Source: Prevotella sp. (lineage in GTDB: Bacteria > Bacteroidota > Bacteroidia > Bacteroidales > Bacteroidaceae). Taken from it: a stretch of DNA of 64,000 nt. Of the stretch, positions 53,437 through 62,221 are shown one piece after another. The DNA is taken from the NCBI GenBank assembly GCA_016286995.1, contig JAEEVA010000001.1, positions 103,212 through 167,211 of the forward strand, given 5' to 3'. Position 1 is the stretch's first letter, and every line of letters starts with the position of its first letter. Both the position numbers and the translations under genes were made by a program. The notes beneath the pieces were generated by a model, which was given only the letters and a program-made list of their open reading frames with translations, did no database searches and was not told the DNA's origin.

Positions 53437-55503
53437 GTGAGAACAGCCCTCTTAACCCTCCTGATCACCCTTGTCCCACTGGCGGGACAGGGACAGGTGA
53501 ACAATGATATCCACCGTGAGGACACCCTACAGGAGGTAACCGTAACGTCACGCTCGGCCCAGCAGCGCATGGGCGAGGTGCAGATAGGTATGGAGAAGGT
53601 CGAGGTGGCCACACTGGCCAAGGTGCCGGCACTGTTTGGCGAGAAGGACATCATCAAGAGCTTGCAGTTGCTGCCTGGTGTGAAGAGCGAGAGCGAGGGC
53701 TCTGCTGGCTACGAGGTACGTGGCGGCACAGCGGCACAGAACCTGATACTGCTCGACGGAGCTACGGTGTACAATGCCGGACACTTGATGGGTCTCTTCT
53801 CTACGTTCAATGACGACGCACTGACAGGGGCTTCACTCTACAAGGGTCTTGTACCGGCACAATTGGGTGGTGGCTCATCGTCAGTATTCGACATCGACAC
53901 GCGTCCTGGCGACCTGCACGGCTATCACTTCGGTGGCACCATCGGCTTGCTCTCGGCCAAGATAGTGGGAGAGGGCCCTATACAGAAAGACCGTTCTTCG
54001 TTTCTCTTCGCCGGACGCCGCTCATGGCTCGATGTGTTTCTGAAGGCATCGGAGAAGTACCGTGACAACACCATGAATTTCTACGACATGAACCTGCGTC
54101 TGAATTGGCGCCTGGGTGTCCGGGACCGCCTGTCACTGTCATTCTTCCACGGCCGCGACAACATGGGCATCGACGAACTGCTCGACATGACTTGGGGCAA
54201 CACGACGGCCACTGCTAACTGGCTGCACACCTTCGGCGACCACCACCATGCCAATACGCAACTGGTGTACAGTAACTACCTGTCGGACATGGGACTCGAC
54301 ATGCTGAACATCTATTACACCATGAAGGGTTTCATCCGCCACTTCACACTGCGCCACCAACAGCGTGTGACGCTGCGCGATCACCGACTGAATATGGGTA
54401 TAGAGACGACTTACTTGCAGCTGCAGTCGGCGGAGTGGGACATCCGTCTGCTGCACCAACGTGAGAAGCGTGATGCCTGGATGTCGGCCCTATGGGTGAA
54501 CGACGACTGGCACATCAGCCCGAAGTTGGACGTTTCTGTCGGTTTGCGCCTGCACCTGTTCTCAGCACTCGGTGGAAAGCCGTACTACGATATCGACCCT
54601 GCTGGCAACATCGTAGACACATGGCATCCGACGGGCATTGTGAAGACATATGCCGACCTGGAGCCACGTGTAAGCATGAAATGGAACATCGACGAGCGCA
54701 ACAGCCTGAAAGTGGGCTACAGCCGTACGTCACAAGACATCCATGCCATCCGCGGCAGCTCGCTGTCGATGCCCTTCGACCGCTACACCATGAGCAGCAA
54801 CATCCTGAAACCTGAGCAGGCCAACCAGGTGGCCATGGGCTGGGTGGGCATCACGCCACGGGGCGACTACGACTTCTCGGCGGAGGCGTACTATAAGCAC
54901 ATCGACAACGTGTACGACTATCGCGATGGCAAAGCATTTTATTCGGAAATAGAAATTGAGCGGCTGCTGCTGGGCGGCAAAGGGCGGGCCTACGGTATGG
55001 AACTGTGTGCACGCAAGAATACGGGACGGCTGACGGGCTGGCTGAGCTACACGCTGGCGTGGTCGGAGAACAAGATTGAGGGCATCAACCAGGGACACTG
55101 GTATACAGCGTCGAACGACCGTCGCCACGACATTGCCGTGGTGGGCATGTACCGTCTGGCACCGAAATGGGAGCTTGCAGCAACATGGCGCTACAATACC
55201 GGTCAGGCCCTGACAGCACCCAGCGCCAAGTATGAGATTGACGGCACCACCTACTACTACTATGCCGAGCGCAACGGCTATCGTGCTCCAGCATATCACC
55301 GTCTGGACATCAGTGCCACGTGGACGCGACAGGTGGGGCGTTTCCAGCACATCTTATCGTTCGGTGTTTACAATGCCTATTGTCGCTATAATCCGTTCCT
55401 CATCCAGTTCAAGAACGACGACGACTCGCCCACGGGTACCATCGCCGAGCAGACGTCGCTCTTCGGCATCATTCCTTCCGTATCGTTCACCATCAAATAT
55501 TAA
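53437..55503 (+). CDS. TonB-dependent outer-membrane receptor (DUF4249 partner)
   Basis: Outer-membrane transporter of 688 residues. The plug is clear (LQEVTVTSRSAQQRMGEVQI, then EKDIIKSLQLLPGVKSESEG, YEVRGGTAAQNLILLDG); the barrel ends in a C-terminal aromatic-rich strand (SVSFTIKY). The start appears to be GTG. Most receptors of this type carry an N-terminal carboxypeptidase-regulatory-like domain, and this one does not. It is followed by a DUF4249 lipoprotein, the usual partner, rather than SusD, so it is not a classical SusC. The substrate is unknown; 55 bp separate it from the glycosidase operon and co-transcription is possible. Confidence 0.9.
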   Translation: MRTALLTLLITLVPLAGQGQVNNDIHREDTLQEVTVTSRSAQQRMGEVQIGMEKVEVATLAKVPALFGEKDIIKSLQLLPGVKSESEGSAGYEVRGGTAAQNLILLDGATVYNAGHLMGLFSTFNDDALTGASLYKGLVPAQLGGGSSSVFDIDTRPGDLHGYHFGGTIGLLSAKIVGEGPIQKDRSSFLFAGRRSWLDVFLKASEKYRDNTMNFYDMNLRLNWRLGVRDRLSLSFFHGRDNMGIDELLDMTWGNTTATANWLHTFGDHHHANTQLVYSNYLSDMGLDMLNIYYTMKGFIRHFTLRHQQRVTLRDHRLNMGIETTYLQLQSAEWDIRLLHQREKRDAWMSALWVNDDWHISPKLDVSVGLRLHLFSALGGKPYYDIDPAGNIVDTWHPTGIVKTYADLEPRVSMKWNIDERNSLKVGYSRTSQDIHAIRGSSLSMPFDRYTMSSNILKPEQANQVAMGWVGITPRGDYDFSAEAYYKHIDNVYDYRDGKAFYSEIEIERLLLGGKGRAYGMELCARKNTGRLTGWLSYTLAWSENKIEGINQGHWYTASNDRRHDIAVVGMYRLAPKWELAATWRYNTGQALTAPSAKYEIDGTTYYYYAERNGYRAPAYHRLDISATWTRQVGRFQHILSFGVYNAYCRYNPFLIQFKNDDDSPTGTIAEQTSLFGIIPSVSFTIKY

Positions 55504-55569
55504 GGGACTCAAGTTTCGAAAGGAGTTAAGGAAGTTAAAAGAGTTAAAGACAATAGTTGAGAATAGAAG

Positions 55570-56430
55570 ATGAAAAGAATATATATTATTGTACTATTGG
55601 CAGTGGGGCTGACGGCCTGTACCAAGGAGATTGACTTCGACTACCACGAGGTGGAGCCGCAGCTGATGATTGAAGGCCGTGTGACCAACGAGGGCAGCGA
55701 GGTGCTCATCACCCGCACACGCAGCGTGCTGGACAGCGTAAAGAGCCCATGTCTTACGGGCGCCGAAGTGGTCATCACCACAGACGGCGTCATAGAACAC
55801 CTACCCTACGACACCCGGACACGCAGCTACCATTCAGCGTTCCGCGGCACAGTGGGCCAGACCTACCACCTGAGCGTCAACTTCGACGGCCATCACTACG
55901 AAGCCACGTCGACCATGCCAGCCCCAGCACCCATCAAGTCGACAGAGTTTCTGTGGCAATCCGTCGTCGACGAGCGTATACTATTCTATGAGGTATATGC
56001 CGCCGACACTGAACCTGACGAGCGCAACTATTTCTGGTACCGCATGGACCGCCAGTCCAACCATCCACACTTCAAGAACAAGCCACAGACCGATGCCTAC
56101 CGCTGGAACGTTTTCGAAGACCGCGGTCATCTGCCAGGACAGATTACTTGCGATGTGATGTGCATGAGCCAGCGTGCTGTCGACGAGGACAAGGAAGAGA
56201 ACTGGAAGAGCATCCTCTACGAGGGCGACATCGTTACCTTCAAGCTGATGACCATCGACCGTTCCACCTTCGACTTCCTTAAATCGCTCAGGGCCGGACA
56301 AAGCGGCGGGGCCAACCCCATCAGCAACATCAAGGGCGACCCCTGCCTGGGCTACTTTACCGCCACGAGCATCACGCATGCCGACACCATCCGCTTCAGC
56401 TTTGCCAACATCCGTGAGGTTTCGAAATAA
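55570..56430 (+). CDS. DUF4249 lipoprotein
   Basis: Protein of 286 residues with a lipobox (AVGLTAC, Cys about residue 16). It is an all-beta protein of the DUF4249 family (ITRTRSVLDSVKSPCLTGAE, YHLSVNFDGHHYEATSTMPA), which nearly always follows a TonB receptor gene. It presumably sits on the outer membrane as the receptor's accessory lid or binding protein, analogous to SusD but unrelated in sequence. The 66-bp gap contains 8-9 bp purine-rich repeats. Confidence 0.88.
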   Translation: MKRIYIIVLLAVGLTACTKEIDFDYHEVEPQLMIEGRVTNEGSEVLITRTRSVLDSVKSPCLTGAEVVITTDGVIEHLPYDTRTRSYHSAFRGTVGQTYHLSVNFDGHHYEATSTMPAPAPIKSTEFLWQSVVDERILFYEVYAADTEPDERNYFWYRMDRQSNHPHFKNKPQTDAYRWNVFEDRGHLPGQITCDVMCMSQRAVDEDKEENWKSILYEGDIVTFKLMTIDRSTFDFLKSLRAGQSGGANPISNIKGDPCLGYFTATSITHADTIRFSFANIREVSK

Positions 56431-56452
56431 TTGTGAATTATGTATAAAAAAA

Positions 56453-57770
<1,318 letters not shown>

Positions 57771-57801
57771 ATTGGTACGACTTTCGCATGTTTACATGCT
57801 C

Positions 57802-57913
57802 AAATTAGAAATTAGGAATTAGGAATTATGATTACCTTTGTCCGCTGCATTTGAGGATTAAAGCATATCATAATTTCTAATTTCTAATTTCTAATTTCTA
57901 ATTTTTAATTGCT
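57802..57913. repeat. Inverted pair of 7-bp repeat arrays between convergent genes
   Basis: 57802-57829 has AAATTAG/GAATTAG units; 57872-57913 has AATTTCT units, nearly the reverse complement. They could pair over about 28 bp and act as a terminator for the esterase and cupin genes. Confidence 0.8.
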
Positions 57914-57934
57914 GATGCAAGCATCGCTTTGCGC

Positions 57935-58402
57935 TCACTGCTGCGTGATTTCCGGATGTTGCACGGCTAAGGGCAGGTCTTTCTGCGAGAGGTAGAACAT
58001 GTAGAGGATGCAGTCCTTCTTGCCACGGTTCTCGCCGTGGTGGATGGTACCTACCATCTCTACGACAGCCTCGCCCTCATGGACCACTTTCGTCTTACCG
58101 TCCAGACCGATGATGGTCAGTTCGCCCTGTACCAGCACGCCGTAGTTCATAGCCACATGGTGGTGCCAACCCAACTTCTGTCCAGCAGGGAACACATATT
58201 TCACGGCAACCAGCTCCGGGCGTCCTTGGAAGTAGTCCGGCAGTTCCACGCCGTCCCAGCTCTGACTGGTGCGAATCAGTTCGGTGCTCACCACTTTTGG
58301 GGCCGCTTTAGCCGTCGCAGTATGAGCCGTCTTGCATGAGCTCAGTACACATGCGCCGCAAATAAAGGTGGCGGCAATCACCAAATTCATCATCTTTCTC
58401 AT
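57935..58402 (-). CDS. Cupin-domain lipoprotein
   Basis: Protein of 155 residues with a lipobox (CVLSSC, Cys about 23). A single cupin barrel follows with metal-ligand candidates in LGWHHHVAMNYGVLVQGELT and GTIHHGENRG. The family includes many enzymes and sugar-binding proteins; no specific function can be named. It lies 21 bp after the DUF4421 gene and probably shares its transcript. Confidence 0.85.
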   Translation of the reverse strand: MRKMMNLVIAATFICGACVLSSCKTAHTATAKAAPKVVSTELIRTSQSWDGVELPDYFQGRPELVAVKYVFPAGQKLGWHHHVAMNYGVLVQGELTIIGLDGKTKVVHEGEAVVEMVGTIHHGENRGKKDCILYMFYLSQKDLPLAVQHPEITQQ

Positions 58403-58423
58403 TTTATTTTGAATTAGAAGTTA

Positions 58424-59563
58424 TTAAAATCTGAAGCCAAAAGACGTATTAATGAACCAGTCGTTCAGATAACCGGTAGTGTTACCGTGATGATAGCGGA
58501 TGTTGTTGAATTGTCCGTATGCATTGAGGTAAAAGCGCTCAAAGTTGTAGGTCAGCGACATACGGGCATCGAAACCCAAGCTGACACCGCTGTTGAAAGT
58601 CTTGTCGCCCATGGGAGTAATGTGTACATTCCCATAGAACCATTCATCCCACTCCTCGTTGGTCGTATTCGGGTCCCAGAAGGTAGGGTCTTCCATCAGT
58701 TCCGGTACATTCGTTGCATAGCCGTAGGCCTTGAGCTTATTGACAAAGGTCAGCATAGGCATGGCCATGACGTTGATGAGCAGTCCGCGGGCGGGAACCC
58801 AGTTGTAGGCATAGCCTACGCCCACACTGCCCTGCCATAGTTTTACCTTACCCAGTCCCTCCATCAGATACACCAGGTCGCCGTTAGAGTCTGAGGCATA
58901 GTCAATACGCGTATAGTTGTACATTAGTCCTGCCATCAGCGAACCCGCCGAACGCTTCTGAATGGCCGACTGGTCGTAGGCTGCGGAATAGGAGAATTTC
59001 TTGCCGTTGAACATATAGTATCCGTCGGCGATGACCGCTCTCACACGGATGGGGTCAGTCAGCTGTACGTTATTCCATGCGTCCATCTCAGCCTCAGAAA
59101 GGAGCTCACTGTTCAGGTTAAAATTTGGGTTGCTGTTCTCGAATGAGCGGATACGCACGTTGATGCCGTACGATCCTCCCGTGGCACCGAACGTCAGATT
59201 GCTACCCTTGTCGCCACCAACGTTCACCGTATAGCCCAGACCATAGCCCCTATAGCCAGCCCACAGACCAACATACTGCGAAGGCGTCGTCTTCAGATGC
59301 GGCCTGGCACTATATTCCTGCCCGGCTATAGTTCCCTCGGTTCTCATGCTCACGACGGTCTGGTTCACATTGCCCCTCAAGATAATCTGCCAGGGCCTCT
59401 CCGGTGCATCGATATAGCGACGGTCAACACCCTTGACCGCCATCGAGTCCAGCTTAGTCCCCACTTTCTTGATGAGCGAAGCCAAGCCACCCTGCGCCAT
59501 CATCTGACCGCAGAAGCTAACGCCAATGACAAGCAATATGTACTTCAATGGCTTCAAAATCAT
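58424..59563 (-). CDS. DUF4421 protein, probable outer-membrane barrel
   Basis: Protein of 379 residues. Start at 59563 gives signal peptide MILKPLKYILLVIGVSFCGQ; the frame is open to 59656. The sequence is rich in alternating aromatic strands (YVGLWAGYRGYGLGYTVNVG) and ends in a C-terminal phenylalanine (FINTSFGFRF), as for outer-membrane barrels. It matches the DUF4421 pattern; function unknown. Its promoter box is at 59630-59637, divergent from the pectate lyase gene. Confidence 0.82.
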   Translation of the reverse strand: MILKPLKYILLVIGVSFCGQMMAQGGLASLIKKVGTKLDSMAVKGVDRRYIDAPERPWQIILRGNVNQTVVSMRTEGTIAGQEYSARPHLKTTPSQYVGLWAGYRGYGLGYTVNVGGDKGSNLTFGATGGSYGINVRIRSFENSNPNFNLNSELLSEAEMDAWNNVQLTDPIRVRAVIADGYYMFNGKKFSYSAAYDQSAIQKRSAGSLMAGLMYNYTRIDYASDSNGDLVYLMEGLGKVKLWQGSVGVGYAYNWVPARGLLINVMAMPMLTFVNKLKAYGYATNVPELMEDPTFWDPNTTNEEWDEWFYGNVHITPMGDKTFNSGVSLGFDARMSLTYNFERFYLNAYGQFNNIRYHHGNTTGYLNDWFINTSFGFRF

Positions 59564-59629
59564 TAGAGCGTGTTTTATCTTCCTTAACTTCTTTGATAAC
59601 ATACTTGATATTGAGTACCGAGCTCGTTG

Positions 59630-59637
59630 CAAAGGTA
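59630..59637 (-). promoter_or_regulatory. -7 box of the DUF4421 gene
   Basis: TACCTTTG on the minus strand, 67 bp upstream of the start. Confidence 0.6.
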
Positions 59638-59696
59638 AGGAATAAAAACGAAACAAACAAGAAAAAACAGAAAAAATACATAGAAGCTTGATGGCA

Positions 59697-59710
59697 CGTA
59701 ATCGATTACG
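59697..59710. promoter_or_regulatory. 14-bp palindromic operator candidate upstream of PL9
   Basis: CGTAATCGATTACG, perfect palindrome; the layout resembles LacI-family operators. Confidence 0.65.
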
Positions 59711-59719
59711 GCAGAAAAC

Positions 59720-59733
59720 AAACGTCGACGTTT
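59720..59733. promoter_or_regulatory. Second 14-bp palindromic operator candidate upstream of PL9
   Basis: AAACGTCGACGTTT, perfect palindrome, centred 23 bp from the first and 22 bp before the -7 box. Confidence 0.65.
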
Positions 59734-59754
59734 ACATATTAATAATATAATACT

Positions 59755-59762
59755 TATTTTTG
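59755..59762 (+). promoter_or_regulatory. -7 box of PL9
   Basis: TATTTTTG, 50 bp before the start. Confidence 0.6.
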
Positions 59763-59811
59763 CATCGGTATTGAGCTAAAATTATTGCAAAACAAACAAG
59801 AGAAATAACCG

Positions 59812-61917
59812 ATGAAAAAGAATCTCACACCTCGCACCTCCTACTTAGTGCTTTTGTTCTTCATGCTGGTATGTCATGCCTGTCCCACCTTCGCAGACAA
59901 TTTCAATGAAGACTTTGAAACAGGACTGCCGTCATCGGCTCCGTCTTCAGCAACGACCGTGTCACTGGTTTCCGGTCAATGGACAATCAAGGGCGTATAT
60001 GGCAAGAAAGACAATAACAGCATGCGCCTTACCATGAACAACAATGGATATGCCGTTACCCCCGTACTCTGCCAGCCAGGAAAGGTAACCTTCTATCACA
60101 GGGCTTCTGGCTCAGGAAAGAAACTGGTAGTAGAGAAGTCAACAGACGGAGGTACGACATGGACAGAACTGGGGACGGCAACCGTCTCATCCTCTACACC
60201 ATACGGTTCCAGCACGTTCAAATGTAACTCACAAGAGGAAGATACAGAGGTCGTCATCCGTTTCACCTGTCAGAGCGGAACCATCTATCTGGACGACATA
60301 ACCATTACACTCAACAGCGTCAGCGGGCAGCCACAACCAGAGCCAGACGACCCGACGTACATCACCGAGGGTGTCCCCGTTCCTACCAAGCCGTTCCCCA
60401 CGGCATTGAACACCATATACATTGCCCCTGACGGCGATCCCAACGGCGACGGTTCTTTTGAACGTCCTTGGAACGACTTGCAGACAGCCATCAATGCTGC
60501 TCAGCCAGGCACTCATATCATCTGCCGTGGCGGTACGTACTATCCAAAGAAACAAAATGATGGAAAATATACCGTTCGTATCAAGAAAAACGGTACAGAG
60601 GAGAGCCCAATCATCATCCGTGCCTATGAGGATGAGAAGCCGGTCTTTGACTTTGTGAATCAGTTGTACGACCAGATGGTGGGCGACCGTGGTATCTTGA
60701 TTACCGGCAACTACTGGTGGCTATTCGGGCTGCATATCACACACGCCGCCGACAATGCCATCAAACTCGAAGGATCGCACAACCGCATTGAGCGTTGCGA
60801 GTTCTCATATAACCTCGACACGGGACTACAGCTCGGTTTCGGACATAACTTCAGCGACACCTTCCCCGGTATCAGCAGTAACGATGGCTCATACTGTGCC
60901 TATAACGACATTATCGACTGCGACTCACACCACAACTGCGACTACGACACCAACTATGGAAGCGATGCCGACGGCTTTGCATGTAAGATGCACAACGGTA
61001 TTGGCAACCGGTTCATACGCTGTCGTGCATGGCACAACAGCGACGACGCATGGGACCTCTTCGAAACCGACTTCAGCGTAATACTTGTTGAGTGTTGGGC
61101 ATGGGAGTCGGGAAAGGCAGCCGACCACCTCTGGGTAAAGGATTACATCAACAAGAGCAGTTCCATGTCGTTCTCGGGTAACGGCAACGGCATCAAGCTT
61201 GGTGGCAATGGAACAGGCGGCTCGTCGAAAGGCATACACTATGCCTATAACTGCATAGCATTCGGTTGTAACAACAGCAGCTCAGTAAAAGGTTTCGACT
61301 GCAACAACCACAAGGAGGGACATGTGCTTATCGGATGCCTGGCATTCGACAACAGCTACGACTATATGTTCGAAGGAGGCGGCTCGGATGCCAACACGTT
61401 CTTCTATAATAATATATGTCTGGGCAAACAGGAGATCGACGTTGGCTCCGACGACTATAACGCCATCGCAGTACCTATGGCGAAAAACGGATGGAGCAAC
61501 CACCTCGTAACCGGCATCAGCCGTGAGGACTTTATCACACTCGACGAGGAAGAGGCACTCAAGCCACGAGACATCTATGGCGGACTGCCACGTAGGTTTG
61601 GACGGCAGGCAGCCGACAGCAAGATGATTGATGCCGGTAATGCCATGTATGACATACCTGCAGACCTCATTGCCGAATTCCCGTTCTTGCAGCGCACCAT
61701 AACAGGTTCTGCACGCGACATCGGACCATACGAGCGCCCCGCATCTGATCCCACCTCTATCGGTGTTGTCAACGGTTTGACAGCAGACAGCCTGCCCCAC
61801 AAAGTCCTGCTCAATGGTAAGGTCGTCATTACAAATGGCGGCAAATACTACGATCTCTTTGGACGAGTAATAAAGGCAAGTGCCAGTCATCTGACGTCAG
61901 GCAAATCCCGTGATTAG
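59812..61917 (+). CDS. PL9 pectate lyase with N-terminal carbohydrate-binding-like domain
   Basis: Secreted polysaccharide lyase of 701 residues. After the signal peptide, residues about 30-165 form a jelly-roll module (GKVTFYHRASGSGKKLVVEK). The right-handed beta-helix runs from about 200 to 560. The PL9 signature is SDADGFACKMHNGIGNRF (from residue 384), in which Lys392 is the likely catalytic base and the Asp residues bind calcium, followed by CRAWHNSDDAWDLFE. It would cleave homogalacturonan by beta-elimination. It has a promoter at 59755-59762 and two 14-bp perfect palindromes just upstream that look like operators. Confidence 0.87.
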   Translation: MKKNLTPRTSYLVLLFFMLVCHACPTFADNFNEDFETGLPSSAPSSATTVSLVSGQWTIKGVYGKKDNNSMRLTMNNNGYAVTPVLCQPGKVTFYHRASGSGKKLVVEKSTDGGTTWTELGTATVSSSTPYGSSTFKCNSQEEDTEVVIRFTCQSGTIYLDDITITLNSVSGQPQPEPDDPTYITEGVPVPTKPFPTALNTIYIAPDGDPNGDGSFERPWNDLQTAINAAQPGTHIICRGGTYYPKKQNDGKYTVRIKKNGTEESPIIIRAYEDEKPVFDFVNQLYDQMVGDRGILITGNYWWLFGLHITHAADNAIKLEGSHNRIERCEFSYNLDTGLQLGFGHNFSDTFPGISSNDGSYCAYNDIIDCDSHHNCDYDTNYGSDADGFACKMHNGIGNRFIRCRAWHNSDDAWDLFETDFSVILVECWAWESGKAADHLWVKDYINKSSSMSFSGNGNGIKLGGNGTGGSSKGIHYAYNCIAFGCNNSSSVKGFDCNNHKEGHVLIGCLAFDNSYDYMFEGGGSDANTFFYNNICLGKQEIDVGSDDYNAIAVPMAKNGWSNHLVTGISREDFITLDEEEALKPRDIYGGLPRRFGRQAADSKMIDAGNAMYDIPADLIAEFPFLQRTITGSARDIGPYERPASDPTSIGVVNGLTADSLPHKVLLNGKVVITNGGKYYDLFGRVIKASASHLTSGKSRD

Positions 61918-61972
61918 TCAAGGGTAGGTAATAAAAGGGTACAATCGTGATACGGCGTTGGCAAATGTTAAA

Positions 61973-62017
61973 AGTGTGCCAAGCTTAGAAATAGTGTGTG
62001 CCATCCTTTGGCACACT
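61973..62017 (+). terminator. Overlapping hairpins after PL9
   Basis: AGTGTGCCAA (61973) or GTGTGCCA (61996) can each pair with TGGCACACT (62009-62017), so two exclusive hairpins are possible. Confidence 0.65.
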
Positions 62018-62049
62018 AAGCCTAATATATATTAAAAGGTAGACGCTTT

Positions 62050-62082
62050 TTTGTGATAATAGCATAATTATTTGTACCTTTG
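62050..62082 (+). promoter_or_regulatory. Promoter of the surface protein gene
   Basis: TTTG at 62050-62053 and TACCTTTG at 62075-62082, 21 bp apart: the best-formed promoter in the window. Confidence 0.7.
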
Positions 62083-62154
62083 CAGCGCATGCGCTGCGAA
62101 ATGGCTCGCGATGGCTATGCCGACCGCGGTCACGACTCGGCCATCCAAGCGAGC
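62082..62154 (+). other. Structured leader of the surface protein gene
   Basis: A 16-bp perfect palindrome (62082-62097) at the expected transcription start, then a 12-bp stem (62104-62115 with 62140-62145 and 62149-62154, CAA bulge) enclosing another palindrome GACCGCGGTC (62122-62131). It is much richer in G+C than the surrounding spacer. Confidence 0.7.
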
Positions 62155-62221
62155 TTGATGGCTGCGACGTGCCGTTTGCATGTACACCCCCAACGGATTA
62201 TAAACAAAAAATAATAACATA

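Noticed and set aside
53437..56430. SusC/SusD pair
   Set aside because: The receptor lacks SusC features and the lipoprotein is DUF4249, all-beta, not the helical SusD fold.
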